64,000 bases of DNA. Source: Drosophila pseudoobscura (Eukaryota; Arthropoda; Insecta; Diptera; Drosophilidae). The notes below the pieces were generated by a model that saw only the letters and a list, made by a program, of their open reading frames with translations, did not search any database and had not been told where the DNA came from. The translations under genes were made by a program, and so were the position numbers. The DNA is taken from the NCBI RefSeq assembly GCF_009870125.1, contig NC_046680.1, forward strand, positions 5,394,001-5,458,000. Reading direction: 5' to 3'. This document shows, one piece after another, positions 23,601 through 36,600 of the stretch; positions within the stretch are counted from its first letter, which is position 1; every line of letters starts with the position of its first letter.

Positions 23601-25634
23601 GAATGCGATTATGGTTATGGACAAGAAAAAGAAAATAATACGCAAAAAGCAGAAAAATAAGCTAATCGAAGCATATCCACCGTACTTGCAAGAAGCCTTT
23701 TTTGGAAAGCCTCTATTGGAATCTGGCGAGCTAGTGCTAGGAGAATCGGACTCTTCTGATGAAATAGACGCATCAATGAAAATGTATTTTACGCGTGTCG
23801 AAGGCATAAGCCCCGATCAGGAGGCGTCACTGGTGAATAAGAGTCCTGCAAAGTCGTTGAAGAAGGTGAAAGCTGAGAAAAATCAACCTGAAAATAAAAA
23901 TGCCTTGACAGAGCAAATATCAATTGGACCAGGACTACAGCCGAAAACAGCGAATGGATCTACAGCAAACGTTTTTGGTAAATAAACGAGCTATTGCTGT
24001 TATTTGAGAATGCAATTTTTAATGCGTCAGTTAATATTCTATTCACAGATCCTTCACAATCAGATTTATCTAATACTGTGCTGGCCAGCAGAAATCCATT
24101 AGATTCCTTGGCATCGCCAAATATTTCAGAGTTAGACGGTATGAATACGTCTGTAAATTCGGTTACATCATCTGAAAATATGGAAAAGCCAATGAGGTAA
24201 GCGGATACTTCCAATTTTGGTGAGGTAAACTTCTACTTTTTTTTATATTTGCAGGGAATCACCCGTTGTCTTGGTGGATAACTACGCTATGCCTCAACAG
24301 ATTGTCCCGGATCAGAAGTTCCACAATCAGATATATTTGCCGGGAAATGTGGTCGCTAATCCCGCTCAGCAGCTACACTATCACTCACAGCCGGATCTCT
24401 TGAGTGCAAAGAATGCGAATAAGCAGAAAATGCAAAGCATGATGGCTCAGGTGTGTTTGCAGACCGAAAAGAGAGTCGAAGAAGAGCCTAAGCCTGTGGA
24501 GCCCGTCACGGAAAGTTTGAATGCTGGAACACAGAAAACAGCTGAAAAAATGCGCAAGGACGAGGGTAAAGCCATTCATTATACATCTTATTTTCAATAT
24601 ATATAGCGTATTTCTTGTTAAAGATCTTGGTCTTATGGCCACCATTTCGGCTGTACTATATGCAAATACTGAGCATCCGAATCTAAAGGATTTGTTTCCG
24701 AATTGGAACGATCGCTGTAAGCAGATTCTAAAAAGATGGCGCTCCTTGTGCAACGAAAAAAAGGCTCCGTTTTTACAAAAAGCCAAGGATAACCGTTCGG
24801 CACTAAGGCAGAGACGTGAACAGAACAAGATCCCTTTGCCAACAAAGCCTCAAAAGCAAGAAGACATTGGACGCGCATGGAAGCAGCAAAGTAAAGTGAA
24901 GGAGGAGCAGTCGAATATGTTTGTCACTTATAGTAGGTATACTATTCAAAATACGTTCGTTTTAAGAAATGAATCTCCTCTGTTTAGATGGCAATACATA
25001 TGACTCGTGCTATGTGGGTGGCCCACCGCCAGCTACAGTTAACCCGCACCTTGCGACTCCAAGTTTAAATGAAAATCATGTAGTCAAGCCCCCGATGCAA
25101 AGAGCAATTATTCATGTATCACCAGCATCAACATCAAACACTGTGAAAATGTCCACGGTAGACAACCGATTGGATTTGAATTCAGTTTACGGACCCGAAC
25201 CAATCGGAGACAAAAAGCTAAGGAATCTATTGCAGAAAAATAGCTCAGAATCTATGCTAATAGGAACAAATTCTGAATTATTTTTACAAAATGATGTTCT
25301 GCGGCTCGGCATGATGTCTAATACCCCACTAACACAGAACAATCCGATGCTAAGTGTTACCGGAAAAGCACCGCCAACGGATGGAAGGAGCTTAGACCAA
25401 GATGTGAAGATGAACGAGTCGCAGGAGGGCACAGCTTCTGCAGTAGAATTAGAAAATGTTGGATTCGGTGATCTTTTGGGAGGCTTAGGGGAGGGCGATG
25501 ATGATGATTTACTGAAATCGCTAACCTCCGAAATAGGAGATGACTTTAACATTCTTGAGTATGCGGACCCCGAACTGGACGTTAATGTACTGAACACGTT
25601 GGACTTTGATGACAATGAAAAATGTTCTGCATAA
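20681..25634 (+). CDS. Lpt: Lost PHDs of trr (Lpt), PHD-finger subunit of the Trr COMPASS-like complex
   Basis: Nine exons, join(20681..21272, 21335..21457, 21515..21684, 21746..21936, 22008..23977, 24049..24196, 24255..24565, 24624..24932, 24988..25634), 1486 residues, about the length I recall for D. melanogaster Lpt. An extended PHD cluster spans residues ~30-210 (VCCLC, CNFCGRYGASINC, HHWPC). A run of PHD fingers follows: MCSTCGDHFHSTC, KCEQCQKIYHASC, then in exon 5 CVMCG...CAQCGQCYHSYC and LLCDECDISYHIYC. An HMG-box-like segment (PNWNDRCKQILKRWRSL) sits in exon 8, and an acidic C-terminus in exon 9. In insects the MLL3/4 protein is split: Lpt carries the PHD/HMG half and trr the SET half. 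It acts at enhancers with H3K4 monomethylation and ecdysone receptor signalling. Confidence 0.95.
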
Positions 25635-26014
25635 TCTTTATCTGTTTGGATAAATACGAATGTGTGTGCAAACCAAGAGGATAATGCTAATTAATAGCCG
25701 AAAAAAATTGAATTACAAGATTTAAAAAGATATTGTTGGTGGTAATGTTACTTATATATCATGTTTTCTGCAATTTTTAAAATAAAACTTCTTTTAAAAT
25801 AATCTAAATAAACTTATGTTAAGTTATTGGGCTTATACTAGTATGATATGGGACGGAGTAACTAAAACCACATAGATTGACATTGATCTAGTCTATCGAT
25901 GGAACTGGAACTGGAACTGGCTACTGATTTCTCATAAAGTGTTATGATCGTAAGAGATTCGTACTATTGTTACCTCTGTTTTCATACTTATGGTTCTATG
26001 AATAAAAGTGGATA

Positions 26015-27444
26015 ATGATATATCTTAGATTTCTCAGTTTAAATGCAATTATTTTACTACTTTTAGTTTGTAAGACTAATTCTAGGCTGAACATAAAATA
26101 TGCTATTTTAGGGCGAGCACCGAGTCAAGCTGCACGAAATGAAACTATATGTAGGTACTATTTGCACTCAATGAAAGTGGTTTTCTCCTATCTGAGTATT
26201 TTCTTTTTAAGCTCTGCGACCAAGAACCAAATATGAGGTGCAAAAAACAATGCGACTTATGTTTTATAAGTAAGAGATTTTTCAGCAGACGTGCCTGTTT
26301 TGGTATATCTTTAAATTTGTTTAGAAACAACACAAAAACCTTTGAAGCATCCGCTTTTGACGAAGACTATATGCATAAAGGTTCTTCTGGCTGCTCCCCA
26401 TCGGATAAATTTGCTATTGTTTTACATGGCTGGATCCAAAGCTGTGCTGATGATTGGTCTCTGGCGCTTATCGATCGTAAGCAGATAGTGATCTATCTAT
26501 AACTCTGATGAATGTTCTGTACATACATATGACACAAACAATTCCAGGATTAAGCTATTATCGTGGAGGCTGCGTGATATGTATTGATTACAGTATAATT
26601 GCGAGTACATCGTATATGCGGTAAGGTGGTAAGGTAATGTGCACAGGCAATTTTTTCTAACCTCTTCTTATACACCCTTTCGCCGTACAGGTTGTATACA
26701 AATTTCGAGAACATTACTGGTGCCATAGTGTCAGTCATTCTGACTCTCATTAAAAATGGATTCGATACTAAACGAGGCTATATGTTTGGATTTAGCTTTG
26801 GGGGACAACTTGCGTCTGCTGTAGGCCGCTCCTTAGGACCACAACATATGATCCAAAGCATAGATAGTAATTCCATTATGATTAATTTCATTTTACAACA
26901 CCGACTGATTAATTGTTCTTTCATTGCGCAGCGTGTGACATGGCTGGGCCCGGATTTGATCCGATTGCAGTAGATCACTCGAAAGCTGGCAAACATGTGC
27001 AATGCTTTCATTCAAGCCGTGATAAAGGAACGTTTGTATACTCTTGCCACAGAAATATAATGCTGGGCAGCTGTGGTCTCGCCCAGCCATCAGTAGCCAG
27101 TCAACTTCATCTTGGCAGCCACGGGCTCTGCGTTGACATCTATATTAATGCTTTTGATTACCCATTTTACGCCCTCAACTCGACACCATCAGAGTGCATA
27201 GCCCTGCAAAAGGTAGCGAAAATACCAGCTGACTATACGGTCGGGTATGAAGAGAACTTTGACAAGTAAGTTCAAGGAAATTCTACCGATGAAGGTAGCG
27301 AAAGCATAAAATGTGTTGAACATTCACTCACAGCTTGTCTTCCTTTCCAGCCGAGTTACTGGGAAAATTTTCGTCCCCACTAGTCTACATTATCCTTACA
27401 ATTTATCAAAAAAGGAGCTCAAGCTGTTAGCTGGAAAAAAGTAG
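26015..27444 (+). CDS. Pancreatic-type lipase family protein, secreted
   Basis: Exons join(26015..26065, 26112..26150, 26212..26476, 26548..26620, 26691..26866, 26932..27265, 27351..27444), 343 residues. The last six exons are well supported by splice sites and phase. Exon 1 is tentative: it supplies a signal-like start (MIYLRFLSLNAIILLLL) but needs a 46-base intron with a weak GTTTGT donor. The catalytic triad looks intact: Ser178 in GFSFGG, Asp204 in CDMAGPGF and His265 in GSHGLC. VLHGW (oxyanion loop) and paired Cys residues are also present. This is an alpha/beta hydrolase of the insect neutral lipase group; the substrate is unknown. It shares its direction with Lpt, 380 bases downstream of it, and converges on Nap1. 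Confidence 0.82.
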
Positions 27445-27815
27445 CTTAGCACATCATACTTCTGCTCGTTCCTATTTCTGTAAGCGTTAGACCAGCATTA
27501 GTAATTTAATAAAATTGAATCCTACCATACAACCAGCATTTAATTTATATTGTATTCTCACGAATGCCTATTTAATTTGAGCACCTTCATCTTTTGAGAC
27601 ACTATCCAGATTTTTAATAATGTTTAGTGCTCTAATATAAAGTATAAGATCAAGTTTTCCTAGGTATAACAATAATTGCACACACAGTTTAGTAGTTCAC
27701 TTTCGTTTAGTTTAATTCACCAAAAATATATTTCAAATTAAATTTGAATTATGTATATACATAATATCGGTAAACACTATTCCAATCGATGAAACACCGC
27801 CATCATATCTTGTGC

Positions 27816-29195
27816 CTACTGGTTGGGGCAGTCATTGGGTGACTGTTTCTTGTTACCGGCATGTTTGTTGTGACCCTTGGTTGGGGGTGCAACTTCATCG
27901 TCATCGTCCTCCTCCTCGTTTTCATCGAACTCCTCCTCGTCTTCGTCGTCCTCATCATCGACAATGTCACCAGTAAAGTAAAGCACCGCCTTTGGAATTA
28001 TTCTGGCCCGCAAAAAGTGACCAATTTCAAAATCGGTTGCTAGTATCTGCAAAAAAAAGAGCCCCCAAGTTAGTAATTTCGATGCTATTCGATTACCAAA
28101 TGAGATGAGATGTCCATACTTGCTGAGATTCATCATCAATTTCCTCCTTATCGGATGGAACCTCTGGTGGGTTGAAGAAATTGAAAAAGGAATCGGTTGG
28201 AACCTGTTTGACAATGGTGCGCACTGCGCCACGCTCCTTATGCTTCTGCTTCTTCCTGATTGTCTTGACAGTTAGGTTCATTTTCTTCTCCCAGGTAATG
28301 TTGCATCCCTTGAAATCAATTGAATACAATCATTTTTGTGCTTCTCATTCATTGAACGTCAGTCAGCCCAACATACCGAACACTTGTAGATTTCTGGTCC
28401 TTCAAAGGCGAACGGATCATCAGGGTCGACAGTGGACTTCAGAACGTACTGCTTTGTAAGAACTGTGTTCGAAAAGTACTCATTCTTATCGAAATGGAAC
28501 TCCAATGTGTAAGAGTGCTGAAATAGTTCAAAAATGAGCTATGTAGTACTAAGCATGGAAGCTTAGTTGCTTTTCTACATACCCCATCATCGTATTTGAT
28601 GGATATATCAGTTAGTTTGCGCATAGCTGGTTCATCGTGTGGTTGGACCATTTCCGACAGAATAGCAGTGTTACGGAAAACCGTTAGCCAGAATCCGGGA
28701 ATGCCCTTCGCATCTTGGGGAATACTTTTGATAGCTTTCAGTGATTCACTGTAGTGCTCTTCGGCCTCGGATTCTGTTTCAGGGTTCTCGGGCTCTGTCC
28801 AATTGGGCTTCTCCACAGGGGGGTCTACTGTACCGATAACAATTTCCTTGCGTTTATCGAACATGGGCTGGTACTTGAGCTGATACTTCTGCTCCAGCTT
28901 GTAAACCTCCTCGAAGAACTCAGCCTCGATCTTCAAATGTTCCAACTGCAGATTTTTAAGCACTACAATTCTATTTTGAATTGGAACTGGCAGCGCTTTA
29001 ACCATTTCTTGCAAATACTGCCGCCTCATAACTGAATTCATGTAAGCCGGCCTGCAATTCACAATTTTCAGACGTCGTCTTCAAGCCTCAAGTTCACATT
29101 ACTTACATGGACTGGCAGTCGGAATTGACAGACTTCTCGTCGTCGACCTCATTACAGGACTCGGCCTCTACGTGTCCCTCTGGTGGAGCGTCCAT
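27816..29195 (-). CDS. Nap1: Nucleosome assembly protein 1 (Nap1)
   Basis: Five coding exons, complement(join(27816..28046, 28120..28308, 28377..28517, 28583..29051, 29107..29195)), 372 residues. The NAP domain covers about residues 50-310: a long dimerisation helix (LQLEHLKIEAEFFEEVYKLE), GIPGFWLTVFRN, YTLEFHFDKNEYF, ITWEKKMN and DSFFNFF. A strongly acidic tail (DDEDDEDEEE) follows from about 320. The final four residues CPNQ fit a CaaX-like prenylation box, as in other NAP1 proteins. It is a histone H2A-H2B chaperone that moves between nucleus and cytoplasm. A 5' UTR exon probably lies further upstream at about 29,782-29,850. Confidence 0.95.
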
Positions 29196-29781
29196 TTTTA
29201 ATAAATGCGGAATTCTTGAACAAACCAAATTGTTTATTTAACATCTTCTCACCATTTGCATCACCATCTTATTTAACACTTATTTCAAATGCCGAAGCAT
29301 ACACGCCCTTCACCAACACACATACATACATACATCTGCATGTATGTACGTCCCCATGGGCATCAAAACTGATGAAATTCTGAGTAAAGGAATCTAAAGT
29401 TGAATGCACACATCAAAACATACAGTTTTACACCAACATATATACTACACACAATATAAATAATTATATGATACACATTTTAACAGGCATATTTTTTGAT
29501 TTTATAAAAGTAATACGCCATACCGATCGCCCTTACACACATACATATGTGTGTGAATATGTACGTACATAGTACATATTCAATCAATTTACCACACATC
29601 GCCTTATTAGAAAACACGTGTTAACGCAAAAGAGCGTCCAGGCGCAAAGCGCAGAATTCGTATTCGTTCATATTTCTTAGTCAATCAAAATTCACATTTG
29701 CTTTGTGCGAGTCAAACACCACGTATTATTCCCCCGTCTAATGTACCTTTCAAAAACAGTAATTACCCTACGAAAACTTAC

Positions 29782-29850
29782 CTTTTTGTTCAAATAAAAT
29801 TCGCGAAAATTAACAAGCACCAGTGACGCCGATAAAAAGAACCAGTGTTG
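29782..29850 (-). other. Nap1: Probable non-coding first exon of Nap1
   Basis: On the minus strand AACAAAAAG is followed by GTAAGT (donor at 29,781-29,780). An acceptor-like TTGTTCAAG lies shortly before the Nap1 ATG. The likely start region reads GGCAACACTGGTTC and abuts the repeat family at about 29,858, whose GTATATTT words face the gene. The transcript start itself is not visible from sequence. Confidence 0.5.
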
Positions 29851-29857
29851 CCATTTA

Positions 29858-31200
29858 CCGTCCGACCCTCAGAAATATACCAAAATATACCGGATTAATT
29901 GGAAAAATACCGTAAAAATACTGACGAATTCAAGTTCTATTTTACATATTCCTTGTTTTCTTTCTTCCGTTGAATATAACTAGCTATATAGAACATTTAG
30001 CCGTGCCCACATAATTTTAGCCCATTGATGAATCAATTCTATACATGATTGGCTTATTCGAAATACTTGCATTTATTTGATTTCTATATAGACAAGCACC
30101 AGGAAATGACGCCGATAGAAAAGAACCAGTGTTGCCATTTTAGCCTATTTGAGGCTAGATCTAGCTTGATCGGATATGCTTGGGAAATTATGAAAATGCT
30201 TAACCATACATTATGACGTCACGTTGTACGAACTGGCATATCTATATACTGTATGGTCAGTGCTTAAATCTACCGTCAAATGAATATCGTTAAGAATATC
30301 GTTAATATTAATATTATGTATAGCGTTTGTTTTAGAAATATTTAATTGTTTGACATTAACGACTAAAATACTTTTGAAATTTAACAAATATGGATTGCAA
30401 CTATAACCCAATTAGAAATCTATATATCTATGTGCAGTTTTATTTGTGGCCTATTTTTTTTAGCCTTTTTTAAACAATTATTAGCTTGTTCTAGCTTTTA
30501 TTTTTGTGAAATTTAGCATATTTTGACGCTCAAAATCTGGCATCACTCGACCGATTGATCTAGTGATCAAATATACCGTCCGACCCTCACAAATATACCA
30601 AAATATACCGGCTTAATTGGAAATATACCGTAAAAATACTGACGAATTCAAGTTCTACTATACATATTCCTCGTTTTCTTTCTTCCGTTGAATATTACTA
30701 TCTATATAGAACATTTAGCCATGCCCACTCAATTTTGTACGATTGATGAATCAATTCCATACATGATTGGCCTGTTCTAAATACTTGCATTTATTGGATT
30801 TTTATATAAAATTGAAAATTAAATTAATAGATTGATGAAATTGACAAAAATACCATGGGAGCGCGGCGAAAACCAGTATTTCTACAGTATGACCCTCAGA
30901 AATATACCAAAATATACCGTCTCATTTAAAAATATACGTAAATATACTGATTTCGATATTCCGTGGAATATTCAGGCCATGCCCACATAATTTTATACGA
31001 TTTTTGAATCAATTTTCTACTTGACTGGCTTGTTTTAAATACTTGCTTTTGTTGGATTTAGTCTAAAAAAAGTTTTAGCGAAGAAGGTCAAATAAATAAA
31101 ACGTCAGAGAAAAATTGCTATTGCTCAATTTTGATATTCCGTTGATTAATGACTAACTAAAACCTATATAATGGCCTATATAATTTTGGGCCATTGACGA
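29858..31200 (+). repeat. Tandem cluster of interspersed repeat copies
   Basis: At least three copies in the same orientation: about 29,858-30,091, 30,570-30,890 and 30,890-31,200. Each runs GACCCTCAGAAATATACC, AATACTGACGAATTCAAG (weaker in the third), TTCCGTTGAATAT, a GCCCAC(A/T) block, GATGAATCAATT and TGCATTTATTGGATTT. Between the first two lies 430 bases of unrelated AT-rich DNA that begins with a duplicate of the Nap1 promoter sequence (30,092-30,140). No coding capacity. Confidence 0.75.
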
Positions 31201-33546
31201 TAATTTTAATGTTATTTTGATCTTAATTAGCATTTTAGCCCTCGAGCAGCTAGGGAAAAAAATATTAGAAAAAATATACATTATTTGTCAAAAAAAAAAA
31301 CAACAACGAAAAGTCTATTAATATTTACCAGTTGTTACGGCTTTTGAAATAAATGCAAACAAAATTTGCAAAATCCTGCTAAAATAAAATAAAACATTTA
31401 AGTGTGCTGCAATGCGACCAATTATCAGACCAATCTAGTCTGAAAAAGAGATGTAGCACAATGAGACACAATTTTTAATTAGTTTTGGGAACCGCTTACT
31501 CATAGCACTATAGTCTAATACCTGTTACACAATTTGAGCTGAAACGATGTTTGCCAAAGATTCAAACAACCGGATCGAGCTTCTCCCATAAGGTTTTCTG
31601 TCTTAGCTTCAAGCGTAGTGGATGCGACCAAAAAAAAAAACACATTCTGGTATATTTAGCATGATAGTATTTTTGATTGATGTTCATCGAAATCATCAAC
31701 CGTATACATCATAAACAAATGTATGTATATGTACATACATATGAACCTACAGCACACATACATACATACATACATACATACATACATACACATACAGCAT
31801 ATGTACGTACATATATACCGGCTGTACGAAGGAGAGTTAAAATAACTAAATGCTGGATTTAATGTAATATCATATATTTGTAGCTACGATTATGACACGT
31901 ATTCACATATATATATATATATGTATTCATGTATATATGCACATATGTACGCATGCTAGCCACTTTTAACTGCTTTATAAATTTGGACAAGAAACCGTAA
32001 ATTTGGGCGTTCACAAATGCTGAATAAAAATTATCAAAAAATGGTATCATTGGAATTAGGGTGCTAATTGCAATAAAAATAATTCCAAAATACACTCGCT
32101 ACTCATGCGTTCCCCTATGCGTTACATTTGATTTCAATTATACTTTTCATTAATACAACAGTATTTCCCCCAACTCGCGATTCCAAATCATATACAGTAG
32201 AAAATCATTTTGTATTACTCATGCGCCTTTAATATGATAGTTTTATTTTATTCGTACAATTGAAAAGTTCACTAAAATTAAGGAGAAAAGAAGGAGTAAC
32301 AATAATTAATAAATAACAAGAAAGGAAGTTACAAGCCCGCAGAGTGTCGACGATCCCCGATTACCAGGCGCTTTGCAAGTAAATGGAAATACAAAATTTT
32401 CTACGCGTAAACATTACATTTTTCCCGTATCTTAATCGTATGAAATGTCTGTGCATATGCACGTATGTATATATTTATATACATATGTAACTTTGTTTTG
32501 GCCAATGTGAGATTTGTTTAATTGTGCGACAGCTTCAATAAGTGCTGTATCTGCTCCCTACGTTTTGATTGTTGTTAGATAATACGTACATATGCACATA
32601 CATACCCGTTCATATTATCCGAGGCATATTTTTACGTGCGGATAACTACACATGTTCCTGCTGAAATGCACTCATGTACGGCTATGCATGTACATATGTA
32701 CATATGTGTATGAAGATTTTTATGAACGATATTCTACTTAATGATTTTGTATGGTATACGTATACACATTAATACATACATATTTATGAATTGAAGCCCG
32801 TCGCGCACACAACTAAGCACATTGACTGCTGCTATCCGAAATCAAAGAGGAAAATGATCATGATAATCTTGGATGGAGATACTCTTGTATGCATTTACAT
32901 ACATATGTACATACATATCTATGGGCATGTGCGTGCAGTAGAGTAGTGAAAATATTTCTTGGTTCCCAATCCCTCCATTTGTGTATCTAAATTTCATATT
33001 ATCTTATGGGTTTTCTATTCAAATAATCGCATGGGAAATCACATGCAATTTAGTGTCAGAAAAAAATGTATTTTGGAATTTCTTTGTACCCATGTTTCAG
33101 AATGGTAGTAGCACTGATTTCTTAGGTGATATATGAAAACTTTTCTGCAACCAGGGAATTGATTTATCGTATCTTATGTTTCCGGTCAATTGGGTCATGA
33201 TAAATCAAACCAGTTATTGTGCAATCGATTATATAAGAGTTACTCTCTTCAACTTTGAAAGACTTATCTATTAATGATATTTTGGATGATTCTAAAATGA
33301 ATAAATCCATTTCACACACCCTTTCATATGATATCAGTAAGCTATAAAACACTTGCTGTGATATAACAAAAACATGACTTAGGCGTGGCGTGGCCCTCTT
33401 TGGTTTTCGAATATGAGTCGATCCTGGTGAAAAAGTCTGGGGAAGAAATTAAAATAAAATGATCTCCGCGTATTATTTTAGTAGCGGATGAAAGTTTTTC
33501 ATTAACAATATTTTCTCCATTTTCAGAGTGCCTTTGAATAACAAAT
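31201..33546. other. AT-rich spacer upstream of kcc with microsatellites
   Basis: A CATA tetranucleotide run lies at about 31,758-31,792 and an AT run at about 31,906-31,922. There are many TACATATGTACATA words. It probably holds the kcc promoter and 5' UTR exons, but I could not place them. No supported gene. Confidence 0.5.
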
Positions 33547-33655
33547 ATGCCAGATAGATTTCAAGTCACAAAAGCAGACGAAGACACCGTATTGGATTAT
33601 CATCAAGATGAAGCAAGTGGAAAGCTTTTGGGAGATATCCACGATGAAACACTAG
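33547..33655 (+). CDS. kcc: kcc alternative first coding exon
   Basis: It starts ATGCCAGATAGATTTCAAG ([13 protein letters not shown]...) and ends CTAG|GTGAG in phase 1, the same phase as the other first coding exon at 35213-35303 (MQSNSAKDD...). Both therefore fit the common exon at 35590. Two promoters giving two N-termini is the simplest reading. Confidence 0.8.
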
Positions 33656-36600
33656 GTGAGAATCAATTAACATTACGTAACTTATTGCGAGAAAAACTAA
33701 AATTTTGATGATCTTTATGTTAATGTTGAAAGTATTCAATCAATTGTTAGGGATGTTCGACTAATTTATGTATGTATTTATGTATATATTGAGGACATGC
33801 GCATCTTCTGGCTAAAGCTAAGAGCTATAAAATATTTGTATTGATAGGCGTTGTAAATTTCCATGCTCCATTGGTGACTACTGTACCGTCGTATAGAGCT
33901 TATGGGCTTGCATTTCAATCTCATTGTGCCCCAATTGTGAAAATCCAGAGTGCCCTGCTGACACATTTCCTCTCAGCTGTAAAGCAAGCTCAGGGGGTAC
34001 CTGTGAAAAGCTTCGAGCGCCAGCCTAGCCGCCCAGACAGCGCAGCTTTCGCCCTGGCATTTCCAGCGGATGGATGCTGTGCGAGAGTGCTGGATTGTCC
34101 TGGTAAATTTTACTGCGAGTTAGTGTGCGAGTGTGTGCCTTAGGCCAAGAAATGTTCACCTGCAACGGCTCTCTCGCTCTCTTTTCGCATCTCTCTCGGC
34201 AAGAGTGTGTGTATAGAAATTGTATGTAGACAAAAGCTTTCGATTTCATCTCAATTGAACGCTCAGGGTCCTGGGCAACATAATTTTTATTCGGCCGAAT
34301 ACACAGTTTTCTTAGTTTTTCTATTAATCTGGACGAGAAGTAGCATACATTTGAGCGTTTTCGCTCGCCTAAAATAATTTTAGAAAGAATATTCTTTCAA
34401 ATAAATTTAAAAAAACATGAAAAACCAGTTCTTTTTGAGCGCTTATAATATGTAACATACTTTTAACAATCGACGAAAATCCAACAATAATCAAACACAC
34501 ACATGAATAAAAGTGCGTTAAATTATTAAGTGTTTGCAAATTGAGAAGTCATAATCCGAGGGCGTGCGTATTTTCTCCCATTCGTATTCGAATGTTTCAA
34601 GTGCTGTTTGCTTCTTCGTTTCGTAACAGTTCAAAGAAATATTAACATTGATGGGTGCTCCGCCAGGCCAGGCGAACGAGCCATTCCACATTCCAAAATA
34701 ACACCAATTCACTGCCGTTCAGCTACCTACGCACGAGGAGGGGCTGAAAATCCTTGACCTAAATTAATCGGTTACATATTTTCCGTCCGCGATGCCACTG
34801 TGTGAGCATCCTGCCCTCTATTCGCATAATGTCCGCACTTCACTCTGGAGCACCCGTGGCCCTTTCCTTATTTTGATCTCCTGCCTTTAATACCTTCAAG
34901 TAGCTCTCCACATACAAGTACGAGTGCGAGTATACATATTTCTGTGTGTGAGCGAATATACTAATACAATCCCAAGTGATTGCAAATCAACCAATTTCAA
35001 AGGAGCAGAAAAACCTACCTCCGGCCCGCACCCGCACTGAATGGACCACGCCTTTTGGTTATATAATACATATATGTAGTTGTGTACATATACAAGATAT
35101 GTCCAATGCTATGCTTACTAAATTCTCGTTCAAAATACTTTCTAGTGTTACCTAATTTTAAGTGAAAAAGTGCAATCTAGAAGAAAACTTTAAACCCGAA
35201 CATAACGTTAACATGCAAAGTAACAGTGCAAAAGATGATTCGGATGAAATGGAAATAATATCATCCGAACACAATGGCACAGTACACGATACAAAAAATG
35301 AAGGTATGGTATGCTGAGGATTACTGACTATACATACAAGTACTCTTATGTATAATCGTATTTAGATTTTAAGAAGTTTTGTCGATTTAGTGGACGAATT
35401 CTACAACAAGCTGTCTCACACTACAGTTTCGATCTATACTTAAGTAATCGTTTATAAAACTTTTAGATTATTTTACCGTAACATATATATTGCTAGTCAT
35501 TTGAAAACTATGACATATCTGACGCCGCCTCTTTCTTGCTACAGTACAGCCAATACGTTTGTTGAATGAACATCTAATGATATTTTCAGACTCAGGTGAT
35601 ATCCACAGGGCTGAAGAAAACCAGAAGTCTAATATCGACCCAAATCTCTATCTATACGATGATGATTTGGCGACCAGGCCCCATATATCAACATTCATTT
35701 CATCAATTGCCAATTATGAAAACACGATACCAGCGGCCACTGATCCCGATGCAAAGCCACCAGCACCATCGGCGCGAATGGGTATGTTGTACACAAATTA
35801 ATTAACTTGCGAGTACTGGTGAGAGTATTTCTCGTGAAATAATCTTAAATTAATGGAACCAAAGCGTTCCGCCAATGCCACCAAATAATCGTAAATAAAT
35901 AATTAACTGATTCGTGGGAAATTCTCAATAACTATGTATGCCTCACTTGGATAAGGTTCTTTCGAATTGAGTAAACGATCTCTCTGGCTGGCTGGCTTTG
36001 TATTTGTAGGTACCCTAATTGGAGTGTTCTTGCCATGCATTCAAAATATCTTTGGAGTAATATTGTTCATTCGGTTAACATGGGTTGTCGGTACGGCTGG
36101 CGCAATATGTGGATTCTTAATTGTATTGACCTGCTGCTGTGTGGTAAGAGACTGCGACAATTTTTCAGCCCACTTTAGCTCTATTAACACAATTTTTTTA
36201 GACGATGCTAACGGCGATCTCGATGTCAGCTATTGCAACAAATGGAGTAGTGCCGGCGGGAGGGAGTTACTTCATGATATCACGGTAATTTTAAAACCCC
36301 AAATCCGAGTACTCTCAATTTTAAATGTATTGTGTTCATATGCAGATCCCTTGGACCTGAATTTGGCGGTGCGGTGGGAATGCTGTTCTATACGGGCACC
36401 ACCCTGGCAGCGGCGATGTACATTGTTGGTGCTGTTGAGATTGTATTGGTAAGTTCTGCAAAAACATAGTAATATTAATTATTAATTAATTAATTATTAT
36501 TAATATGTCTACAACGACACACTCATTCACTACATACAGACATATATGGCACCTTGGGCATCGATCTTTGGGGACTTCACAAAGGATGCCGATGCCATGT

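Noticed and set aside
24601-24623. Alternative acceptor ATATATAG at 24606 for Lpt exon 8
   Set aside because: It gives the wrong phase; the acceptor GTTAAAG at 24623 restores the frame into the HMG-like segment.
34518-34712. 64-codon minus-strand frame within the kcc 5' region
   Set aside because: It begins at a non-ATG codon, has no domain, and lies in an intron of kcc; most likely chance.
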